Shown here: piece by piece, positions 1-7,391 of the stretch | Position numbering within the stretch: the first letter of the stretch is position 1 | Layout of the letters: each line of letters starts with the position of its first letter | NCBI GenBank assembly: GCA_001275005.1 | Contig: JWZX01002073.1 | Coordinates: 1 to 13,573 of the forward strand | Reading direction: 5' to 3' | Length of the DNA: 13,573 nucleotides | DNA from: Chrysochromulina tobinii | Taxonomy: Eukaryota > Haptophyta > Prymnesiales > Chrysochromulinaceae | Notes under the pieces: model-generated | Told to the model about the DNA's origin: nothing | Database searches by the model: none | What the model saw: the letters and a program-made list of their open reading frames with translations, nothing else | Translations under genes and position numbers: made by a program

Positions 1-1
1 T

Positions 2-799
2 GAGGGCATCACCACGTCCAAGTGCGCGGAGCTTACCGTCTTCATCCGCGAGGTGGCGCGAGGCATGGGAATCCTCGACGACAAGCCCACGGTCATCCGC
101 TCAGACAACGCGTCGAGCGTGCGCGTCGCCAACGACCCCAAGGCAGCGGGGCGCCTCCGGCACGCGATGCGTCGCTACTCCGTCCTGCAGGAGCACGTCA
201 AGCAGGGCGTGGTCCGGGTCGAGTTCGTCCGTGACGCAAACAACGCCGCGGACTTCCTCACCAAGTGGGTACCCGCCGCCAAGCTCAAGGCAAGCATCGC
301 CTACGTCTCGAACCAGGCGGCCAAGCCCAAGAAGCAGGGCAAGACAGAGATCTCGACGCTCGAGGTCTCCATGATCGAGGAGGAGGGCACCTACATGACC
401 CTGCGCTCCAGCAAGCGCAAGTACCAGCTCCCACCTCCGTCCGTCGTGCCTCAGCCGATGCCTTTCCTCGCAGCCGGCACGCCCGAGTTCTTCGACTGGC
501 AGGCGGCCTTCGCCGGGGTCCAGTTCGACGACGAGGTCCCCGCGGAGCCGATCGCGGCTTCAGCGGCGCCAGAGGCGCCTGACCCTGAGCCCGAGCAGCC
601 CGACGGGCCCGAGCACACAGCGGCACCGGCCCAGACGACGCTCGCGGACCCGAAGCACTTTGCGCATCGCCTGTTCGATAGCGGACTACCGGGCCCGTCC
701 GGCTCGCATGGAGCGTACTTCAAGGGACGCCCGAGATCGTACGAGCCCTACGTTTTCGAAACCAACGGGCAGGACTCGGACGGCCAGAACTCGGAATGA
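2..799 (+). CDS. Ty1/copia retrotransposon polyprotein, C-terminal end (RNase H), partial at left edge
   Basis: The reading frame is open from the left edge (codon start at base 2) to a TGA at 797-799, so this is the 3' end of a longer pol gene. The visible N-terminal part matches the C-terminal half of the copia-type RNase H, which removes RNA from RNA/DNA hybrids during reverse transcription. It has an 'AEL' where copia RNase H has its 'EAEY' glutamate, then 'VIRSDNASSV' (the aspartate of the 'DN' motif, bases 104-106), 'RLRHAMRRYSVLQEHV' in place of the usual 'RTKHIDIRYHFI', and 'NAADFLTKWVP' matching the family's closing 'ADILTKPLP' (FLTK at 254-265). Integrase and reverse transcriptase would lie to the left, outside the window. 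The frame then runs about 177 codons past FLTK through a Pro/Ala/Glu-rich tail with no recognisable domain; such proteins usually end soon after this motif. No stop or frameshift is seen, so the copy may be young. Confidence 0.85.
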   Translation, partial: EGITTSKCAELTVFIREVARGMGILDDKPTVIRSDNASSVRVANDPKAAGRLRHAMRRYSVLQEHVKQGVVRVEFVRDANNAADFLTKWVPAAKLKASIAYVSNQAAKPKKQGKTEISTLEVSMIEEEGTYMTLRSSKRKYQLPPPSVVPQPMPFLAAGTPEFFDWQAAFAGVQFDDEVPAEPIAASAAPEAPDPEPEQPDGPEHTAAPAQTTLADPKHFAHRLFDSGLPGPSGSHGAYFKGRPRSYEPYVFETNGQDSDGQNSE

Positions 800-1504
800 C
801 GCCCGCCGAGACAAGGGGCGTGAACGCCGGCCAGATGGCCGAGAGCAGACTGACGCCAGCAGGGATGGGGGAACAGATGCCGGCCCATCGGGGGCTGTGA
901 GCAGGGCGCAGGCTGCCTAAGCCAAAGGAGAGCTCCCTCCCTACCCGGATCGGGACCAAGGGACGAGTCACCTCCTCTGAATCAATTCAGGCTCCACCTC
1001 AATTGGGGGGGGTGCGAGTCGGTAACCGGGTCCGGGACGTTCCGGTCGCATGCACGTAGAGTTACGTCAAGCGCCGTCCCGGTGAAAGGGCGCGCGGGTT
1101 CTCCGCGCGCGAGTCGAAGAGTGTTTGTCCAGTGGTGACATCTTAGAACCTCTTACGGACTTCGTCCCGCTCTAGAGAGGTCAGGTCTACTCGCCGGACC
1201 TCCTAAGCGGCATGCAAGGGTCCCTGGAGCCAAGGGCTCCGGTTCCCAGTTTGCAATTATTTATATTTTTATTTAGGCCGTGTGGGAAACAATTGACGAT
1301 CACGCTTCACGGAAACACGGTGTCGCGTTGGTGTCGCGAGTTTCTAATCTAACCAACGATGGCTGTGAAGCCGGCGCGCGCGTCGCTCTAACGTGTGTAT
1401 CGCAGTCTAAATCCATCCGTGGCGCCGGCGGCGGTGCGTACGTTTCGCCCCTTCGGCGCGACGCGCGACGCGCCGCAACCGGAGCTGACCTTTTCACTGA
1501 GTAT
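800..1504. other. Non-coding interval between the copia ORF and the J-domain remnant
   Basis: Apart from the LTR candidate, I see nothing coding here. Bases 800-1004 would be the untranslated leader between the pol stop and the polypurine tract. Bases 1251-1276 are a sharp AT-rich island (TTGCAATTATTTATATTTTT) in otherwise GC-rich DNA; it could be LTR-flanking target DNA or a polyadenylation region. A 132-codon open frame at 1280-1678 (+) shows no domain and overlaps the J-domain remnant antisense, so it is not called. Confidence 0.5.
1005..1255 (+). mobile_element. Possible polypurine tract and 3' LTR of the copia element
   Basis: A run of eight G at 1005-1012 follows the polyprotein and is directly followed by TGC at 1013. 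A matching GCA closes at 1253-1255, next to an AT-rich stretch. An LTR of about 243 bp bounded by TG...CA, with a polypurine tract just 5' of it, is the expected copia arrangement. The interval also has a GC hairpin (8-bp stem, 1090-1097 with 1103-1110, loop of five) and a smaller hairpin around 1226-1240 (GGAGCC, AAG, GGCTCC), which could shape the transcript end. The 5' LTR is outside the window, so neither the ends nor a target-site duplication can be checked here. The boundaries are inference. Confidence 0.35.
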
Positions 1505-1796
1505 TCACGCACACTCTCTCAGTGCGCATTTTTTCTGATGCGAACGGACCGCCGCGGACGCCTTTGGCTTAGCTGCAGCGCCCTTGGCCGCCTTCTCCTC
1601 CGCGCGCTTCGTCTCCTCTTCGAGGGCCTCTACGAGGGCAGCACGCGAGGGCATCACGCGCCTCTCCGGCACGCATGAAGGCGTCCTCTGCACCGGGCGC
1701 CTTGCAGCGATCAGGGTGCACCTCAAAGCTCACTGCCTTCCACGCCTGTTGGATGCTAGCCGATGTTAGCCTACGGTCGACAGGCAGCCGCAGCAT
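1505..1796 (-). pseudogene. J-domain (DnaJ-like) remnant with an apparent 1-nt frameshift
   Basis: Reading from ATG at 1796, the peptide has 'DRRLTSASIQQAWKAVSFEV' followed by 'HPDRCKAPGAEDAFMRAGEA', the helix II / HPD / helix III pattern of a J domain. The HPD triad is what stimulates Hsp70 ATPase activity in this family. After 'RDALA' the frame turns into low-quality Arg-rich sequence. Skipping one base near 1643 restores a sensible helical continuation ('AALVEALEEETKRAEEKA') with a Lys/Ala-rich tail ending at TGA 1505-1507. Helix I is nearly absent: the ATG lies two codons after an in-frame TAG, so either an upstream exon supplied it (an AG acceptor sits directly before GCAATG) or it has been lost. 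It lies 60 bp beyond the stop of the large AP2/Myb gene on the same strand. A sequencing error, a tiny splicing event or a decayed copy are all possible. Confidence 0.55.
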
Positions 1797-1856
1797 TGCC
1801 TACCAATCCGCGGCCATCATGGAGGCCGGGGATCACCTCCAATCTGCGGCCTGGGA

Positions 1857-2560
1857 TTACCTTCTATCTGCAGCCTTCTTTTGTCTCTTCGGCAGACTAA
1901 AGGTTTCCGGCACGCTGCATGGACAAAGGTGCCATTTGGGAAGCGTGCAGCCTGCCTGGATGTCGCACGCGTCCAGAGGCGTGGGTGCCCCCGTCGGCAC
2001 CACGTCCTTTTGTATCGCTCCCGCCACCGGCGCCGCCGCGGACGCACTCGCCGTCGCGCTCGGTACGGCGCTCGGTACGGCGCTCGGTACGGCGCTCGGT
2101 ACGGCGCTCTTTTCGGCGCTCGGCACGGCACTCGGCAGGCTGCGACGTTTCGCATGGCGCTTGGCGGCGGGCGCATCAGCGGGCGCGTCAGCGGACGCCG
2201 CCGAGCAAACTTTGGATGGAGCCGCCGACCCGACGTCCGTCGAGGAAGCCCGACTAAGCGGCGGCTTCTCCGACCCGACTCCCTCTGTCCTCACAGCACG
2301 TGGCCGCTTGCTCTTGGCGTCGGCCTTAGCGTCGTCGACCGAAGCCGCCGCCTTGAGGGCGTCCTTCTTTTGTCTCTTCGGCAAACCGAAGGTAGGCGGC
2401 ACGCTGCATGGACCACGGTGCCATTTGGGAAGCGTGCAGCCTGCCTGGATGTCGCACGGCCCCTGCTTGAATGCGTCCAGAGGCGTGGGTGCCCCCGTCG
2501 GCACTGCGTCCTCCTGCTCCTCCTCCTCCTCCTCCTCCTCCTCCACCACCACCTCCGCCT

Positions 2561-2591
<31 letters not shown>

Positions 2592-5500
2592 GAGGGCGGT
2601 GTTCCGGCGGCGGTTGGCGAGCAGAGCGTCAAGGGTCGGGTCGCCAACTGGCAGGGCCGTTGGCTCTTCATCCAGTGAACTCACTGCTGCCGTCAACGCC
2701 GAATCAACCTGCAGCCGGCGCGGAGCGATGCCAAGACGTTTGGCGGGCGCAGCAGGCGCGGTGGCGGCAGGCGCGGTGGCGGCAGGCGCGGCGGCGGGCG
2801 CATCGGTATCCCCCGCCACGAGCGGTCGCGTAGCTAGGTGACCCGCCAAGTGCGCCTGCTTAGCGTGCCACAAGCTCGCAAAGACAGCTCCGCTTGGTGC
2901 AACGTACAAGTACTTGATCCTCGGGATCCGAGGAGCCTGCGCACGAGCCTCCGCCGCCTCTACCGCCGCTCGCTCCTTTCCAATGTGCCTCGCGTAGTGC
3001 AAGGCCGCCTCCTCCGGCGTCGCGAAGTTGCCGAGGAGGCGCTCCTTGCCGTTCTCCTTGATCACCGCCCTGTACTTGCCATGATTCTTGCGCACGCCCT
3101 TGAAGCCCGTCTCACTGCTGCTTGATAGCACCAGCTCGAGCCCTTCGGCCGCCGCGGCAGCCTTCGCTTCGTCCGCCGTGAGAGTCTGTGGTTCTCCTTT
3201 GTCCCTGGCCTCCGCCGCCTCTGCCGCCGCTCGCTCCTTTCCAATGTGCCTCGCGTAGTGCAAGGCTGCCTCCTCGGGCGTTGCGTAAGTGCCGAGGAAA
3301 ATTTGCGTGCCTTTCGTTCGGACCATCGCATCGTACTTGCCAAATTGCTTGCAGCTCACACCTTTGAAGCCTGTCTTATTGCTAAAGGCCGGCACCAGCT
3401 CGAGCCCCTCGGCCGCCGCAGCTGCTCTGGCCTCGTCTGGCGTGAGCGGTTGTGGGCGTCCATCCCTTGCCCCCGCGACGGCACCCTTGAGCTTCGGCGC
3501 CGAGCATGCCATCTTGCGCCTCTTGGGCCCGCCAAACTTGGGCTTATCCAGGCAGTTGTCGCACTCGCCGCAGTCCACGTACAGCTTGCGCTGCTCCTTA
3601 GTCAAAGCGGGCGGGCGCGAGCCTTTGGCTGGAGCAGCGGCAGGAGCGGGGACAGCAGCGCCATCGTGATCTCCATCGTGAGCGCCATCGCGAGCGAGCT
3701 CTCCTGCGCCCTCTCTTACGCCATCATCTGCACCCTCTCCTGCGCCATCATCTGCACCCTCTCCTGCGCCATCATCTGCATCCTCTCCTGCGCCATCATC
3801 TGCACCCTCTCCTGCGCCATCATCTGCATCCTCTCCTGCGCCTTCATCTGCACCCTCTCCTGCGCCATCATCTGCACCCTCTCCTGCGCCCTCTCCTGCG
3901 ACCTCGTCTGCGGCCTCGTCTGCACCCTCGTCCTCCATTCGGTCGGCTGCCGGCGCAAGTGTCGACGGCACAAGACCGTCATGGACAGGAACAAGATCGC
4001 CAGGGTCCTCGCAAATGGGCTGTGCCGACGCTGGCCGTTGCAGAGCTCGCCGCCAGCCCAACTCGTGCGCACCCTTGAACAAGGCCCTATCGATTATATA
4101 TGGAAAGTCCTTGACAACCTCGAGGTCGCCAACGGACTCGGGCGGCAGTGGAGAGCTTTGGAAGGTGCCAGCGGGTTCGGCGGTCTCGGCCGGCTGTTCG
4201 GCCGTCTCTGCCGGCTGATTCCACTGCCCTGCCCAATGTCCCTCGTCTACGGCACCGCTCTCCAGCTGCTGTGGCCCCTCGCCCAATCCGCCCACTGCCG
4301 TTGCCTTCTTCCTTTGTCGAGGTTTCTTTGCCTCGGGGTGCTCGTGCTGCGCATACATCGCGCGCGCGAGCGCACCCTCGACAGCGTTGCCGAACGTGCC
4401 GATGTAGATGTGGCGATACTTGACCTCAAACTTCTTCCTACGATCTACGTAGCTCACGCCTTCGTAGCCAGTCGAGCTGCTCGACTCGCCCACCTGCTTC
4501 CGTTTTTGTAGCTTGAGCTCGTACCCGCCGGCGTGCGTGGGCATCATCTCGCCGCTGGCTGAGGCGGCGGCAATGGCCGCGGCGGCCATCGCAGCGACGT
4601 CCCTGTTTGGCGGTCGACGCCGCTTGCGTCCCGATGCTGGCCTATCTCTCCCGCTGCTGCCACCACCATCGTCACCATCGTCATCGTCGCCGGCGCCATC
4701 GTTGCCTGAGACGTCGCCATCGTTGCCTGCGCCGGCGCCATCGTTGCCTGAGAGGGCGGTCAGCGCCAGGCGCTGGCGCTCTTGTTGCTCCTTTTCTGCA
4801 TCCCGACGCTCAGCGGCCTCGTCGATGAGCCACTGTGGGATCTCGGGGACGAGCGGGAGGGCGGGTCGTGGAGGGGCAGGCGGCCGTGTGCCGGCCACGT
4901 CAGCCGTTGGCGCACCCTCCTGCCACGCCTCAAACACACCCTCAACCTCGTGCACCATCACGCCCGCCTCCAGGCCAGTCCGGTCCAACACCGCACGCGC
5001 GTCCTCGAGGGCGTGCAGGGCCTCGCGCCGCTCCCGCCGCGCCTTACGCCCGAGAACCACCCATCGCTCCCGGCAGTACTTATTGCCCCGGCGTGCAAGC
5101 AGCTCAGAGGTCTTGGCCACAGCCGCCCAACTCGATTTGCCGTGCGTCTCGACGCCATGGCGAAGGGCCGCGTCCTCTTCAGGAGTCCATGCATCAACAC
5201 CGCAATGCGGGACCACGCTCGTGGCAAGCCGATTTTGCCAACGCTCCCTGCACCTAGTGTACGGTCGACCACCCATGTGCTGCGGGCACCATGATGCCCA
5301 GTCCTTGGCCCCATGCACAGCCACCAGCTCGCGAAGCTTTGCATCCTCTTCAACGGTCCAGGGACCCTTCTTGAGGCCTGGCTTGAGAGCGAAGCGCCAG
5401 CGCTCCAGACAGTCATTCGACGAGCGTCCGGTGCCGAGGATCGTGGCGACACTGACCCACTGGCTTGTGTCTGCGGCCACTCCGCAGACCCGCTCGACAG

Positions 5501-7034
5501 CCCTTCGCAGCGCCTCGTCCTCCTCGACGCTCCATGAGCGCCGAATGTGCCCTGCTTCCTTGTCCATCTTCGACGCTGCCCAGAAACGATGGCATGCCAT
5601 CGGCGTGCGCCCGGGGAAGCCGGACGCACTCAATGCCGCCGCGACCATCTCCCATGCATGCAGTCCATGCACCTCGATGGCATTTTGTAGCGCTGCCTCC
5701 TCAGCAGCATCGAAGGGCACGTCGGATCGCGCTGTCGCGGACACGTCGGTACCGCGGCGCGCGAAGGTTGCCCGCCCGGAAGGGGCCCTGCCACCGCCGC
5801 CGTTGCCGCCGCCGTGCGCACCGCGCGCCACCGCTGCTGGGGCGTCAGGCGCGCCGTCGCTGTCAACGCCGTCGCCATCATCTTCGGCGGCAGCAGTGGC
5901 GGCAGCAGCGGCGGGGGTCGTGGCCTTCTTGCGCCCGCAGCCGGCGCCAAAAAAGGGGCGAAGCCTCGGATCGTCGCGTTGTGACCATTGGATCTGACAC
6001 TCGCGCGCGGTGCGCTGTGGCACATGCTCCGCTGCGACGCGCTCCCAATCTCGCGGCGTGAGATGTAGCGGTGTGCCTGGCCAACAGGTCGACAGCTGTT
6101 CGAGTACGGCGACGACATCATCCGTGGACACGCGGCACGCCAGCGTCGCGCGCTGCCGATGCACTCGTGCGTGCATGGCCTCGAGCTCCTCCCGCTTCTC
6201 CGCCGTTAGCGCGCCAAACACGACCAGGACCCCTTGGCCGTCATTAACGGTGGCGTCGTTGTCGGCGGCGTCGTGGTCGGCGCCATCGCCATCATCGCCT
6301 GGGCCCTGGCCGCTGCCGCCTTGTCCGTCGCCGCTGGTGCCGTCGCCGCTGGTGCCGTCGCCGCTGGTGCCGTCGCCGCTGGTGCCATCGCCGCGAGCAC
6401 GGCTGGGTTGCTCTGCCGGTGCTGACGCCAGCCGGGTCACGATCGACGCTTCAATGGCGTCGATCGCCACGCGCATCACGCCCGAGCGCAGGGCCCCACG
6501 CTCCGCTGGGCACCACGGCATAGAGGTCGCCCACTCGCGGGGTGGCTGCAGCGGCACGGCGGCATGGAGCTTTGCGCGGCGTAGCGCGTCGTCTGTGGGC
6601 GGTGGCCGTACGGATGGGTCGCTCGGGAGCAATGGCTGCACCGTCGGGCGCCAGCGCGCGTTGATGACTCGCTGGATTCGCACGCTCTGGTCGGCGGCGC
6701 AATCTGCAGCCATGTCATCCATGCGGATGCGCGTCCGCTCGTGGTGCTGTAGCGCACGCTCGATCATGGTGAGCTGCGTGCGGCACGTGCGCTGCAGCTG
6801 CAAATTCGCCTCGAGCGCACGCATCACAGCTGTGTGTGCGTCCGTGGCCGGGCGGCGCGACGCGGCATCCTCGACGACGATGGAAAATGTGGAGGCAGAT
6901 GCGCGAACGCCACACGCCGAGGGCGCGGTCGCAGAAGCGATGGCCGCGCGTAGCCGGCTCGAATCGTCTACCAGATCTTCGTCCGAGTCTTCGGCTCGTG
7001 CGGATGATGGCAGGCGTGGCGCGCGCGGCGGCAT
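1857..7034 (-). CDS. SNAPC4-like multi-Myb protein fused to AP2 / half-CXXC array (1725 aa)
   Basis: A single uninterrupted frame. The ATG at 7034 is well fixed, because an in-frame TGA lies only six codons upstream (7050-7052). N-terminal half: a helical stretch at about 71-104 ('ALEANLQLQRTCRTQLTMIE'), a Myb half-repeat at about 325-362 ('DWERVAAEHV...RTARECQIQW'), then full repeats near 440-488, 497-550, 555-607 and 611-665. The order (half plus four) and the signature 'LKPGLKKGPWTVEEDAKL' are those of SNAPC4/SNAP190, the DNA-binding subunit of the complex that activates snRNA promoters. C-terminal half: an NLS-like 'SGRKRRRPP', AP2 domains near 855-897, 1221-1266 and 1309-1353, a half CXXC finger near 1153-1180, and duplicated C-x5-C-x5-H-x3-C modules near 1526 and 1688. 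Long acidic, GDGTS, SAVP and homopolymer repeats link these parts. Nuclear location and DNA binding are likely. Orthology to SNAPC4 and single-protein status are inference. Confidence 0.75.
1874..2511 (-). repeat. Direct repeat of a Cys/His module (1874-2007 and 2363-2511)
   Basis: Two near-identical DNA copies, 134 and 149 bp, lie about 490 bp apart inside the C-terminus of the Myb/AP2 gene. Both encode 'VPTGAPTPLDA', then 'CDIQAGCTLPKWH', an 'xxPC', and a final 'LPKRQKK'. The copy at the C-terminus lacks 15 bp (five residues, FKQGP) present in the other. The Cys/His spacing suggests a small zinc knuckle, which is inference. The high nucleotide identity points to a recent duplication. Confidence 0.85.
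2056..2140 (-). repeat. 12-bp minisatellite encoding SAVP repeats
   Basis: Four perfect units of GCGCTCGGTACG occupy 2056-2103 on the plus strand, followed by degenerate units to about 2140. On the coding (minus) strand they give a Ser-Ala-Val-Pro tetrapeptide array. The 12-bp period keeps the frame. Confidence 0.85.
2508..2590 (-). repeat. Trinucleotide microsatellite encoding poly-Ala and poly-Glu
   Basis: On the plus strand this is a run of TCC/CTC triplets followed by CCACCACC and then CCG/GCC triplets. On the coding strand it gives a poly-Ala tract of about ten residues, a Val triplet, then about nine Glu, between the C-terminal Cys/His module and the preceding linker. It is a likely length-polymorphic site. 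Confidence 0.85.
2922..3446 (-). repeat. Tandem duplication of an 87-88-residue lead-in plus AP2 unit
   Basis: Two adjacent units, about 264 and 261 bp, each encode 'LTxDEAxAAAAAEGLELV', a short Ser-rich spacer, 'TGFKGV...GKY', an AP2 core, and 'ATPEEAALHYARHIGKERAA'. The stretch around CTCCTTTCCAATGTGCCTCG is identical in both at the DNA level (from 2973 and 3234). The one-residue length difference falls just before 'GKY'. This is an in-frame tandem duplication that doubled the AP2 module. Confidence 0.85.
3714..3930 (-). repeat. 24-bp minisatellite encoding acidic GEGADDGA repeats
   Basis: About eight imperfect units built on GCGCCATCATCTGCACCCTC plus TCCT (plus strand) encode an Asp/Glu/Gly/Ala array. 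It lies between the first AP2 domain and the half CXXC finger of the large protein, and the 24-bp period keeps the frame. The acidic linker could act as a flexible spacer or activation-type region, which is inference. Confidence 0.85.
4682..4757 (-). repeat. Short GNDG-type repeat in the Myb-to-AP2 linker
   Basis: Three spaced copies of a CCATCGTTGCCTG motif encode Gly-Asn-Asp-Gly units in the linker between the Myb half and the AP2 half of the large protein. They sit just before the basic 'SGRKRRRPP' stretch. Confidence 0.7.
6326..6392 (-). repeat. 15-bp minisatellite encoding GDGTS repeats
   Basis: Four near-perfect copies of GTCGCCGCTGGTGCC occur here on the plus strand; the last has CCATCG. 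They encode Gly-Asp-Gly-Thr-Ser pentapeptides in the large protein, between its N-terminal helical region and the Myb half-repeat. Confidence 0.85.
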
Positions 7035-7391
7035 CCGTCGCCTCGAGCGTCAGTGGAACGTCGTTGTGAACTTTCCACAAAACCTTCCCCCCCCCCTACC
7101 TCTCAAAGGTAATGGCGTCCCCGAGGAGGGCAACATCCTCCCCGGTCTGGGCCACAGTAGACTGGGCCCATGTCCCCGCGGCAGTGTTGTGCCGCGCGAG
7201 TTTGGGCGCCCCCGATTACGGGTACCCCCGACGCCCCGAGCGTCGAAGCCGCGCCCGGATTGATGAGTGATGTCGAACACACAAAAGCATGCAAGTGGAA
7301 TTTTCACTAGCGACACTCCCCAGTGGCCGAGGACCCTGAGCCCCACCGCACGAGGTGGAAGCGCGAAATATGCTCGCGCGGCGCCCGCCAC
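7035..7391. promoter_or_regulatory. Divergent intergenic region (bidirectional promoter candidate)
   Basis: About 357 bp separate the starts of the SNAPC4/AP2 gene (-) and the coiled-coil gene (+), so both promoters must lie here or within the genes. I see a run of ten C at 7087-7096, a 7-bp-stem hairpin (7177-7183 with 7190-7196) and a 6-bp-stem hairpin (7229-7234 with 7240-7245). I see no clear TATA box. Short open frames exist here on both strands but show no domain. Confidence 0.45.

Noticed and set aside
1797-1858. An intron joining the Myb/AP2 gene to the J-domain frame (AAG|GTAATC donor, GGTAG acceptor).
   Set aside because: The join puts the J domain out of frame and leads quickly to a stop, so the two are kept separate.
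1675-2841. A 388-codon plus-strand frame opposite the C-terminus of the Myb/AP2 gene.
   Set aside because: It is low-complexity Ala/Ser/Thr antisense translation of the duplicated Cys/His modules and microsatellites. The minus strand carries the conserved modules.
3246-7263. Long plus-strand open frames (3246-4511, 4513-5997, 6010-7263) opposite the Myb/AP2 gene.
   Set aside because: They are antisense to clear domains and their repeats are the complement of the minus-strand repeats. GC-rich codon bias commonly opens such frames. No domain is visible in them.
7323-7391. GTG at 7323 as start of the coiled-coil protein.
   Set aside because: A nuclear eukaryotic gene would normally use ATG, and the extra residues are Arg/Pro-rich and unlike the rest. 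ATG 7392 (or 7455) is preferred.
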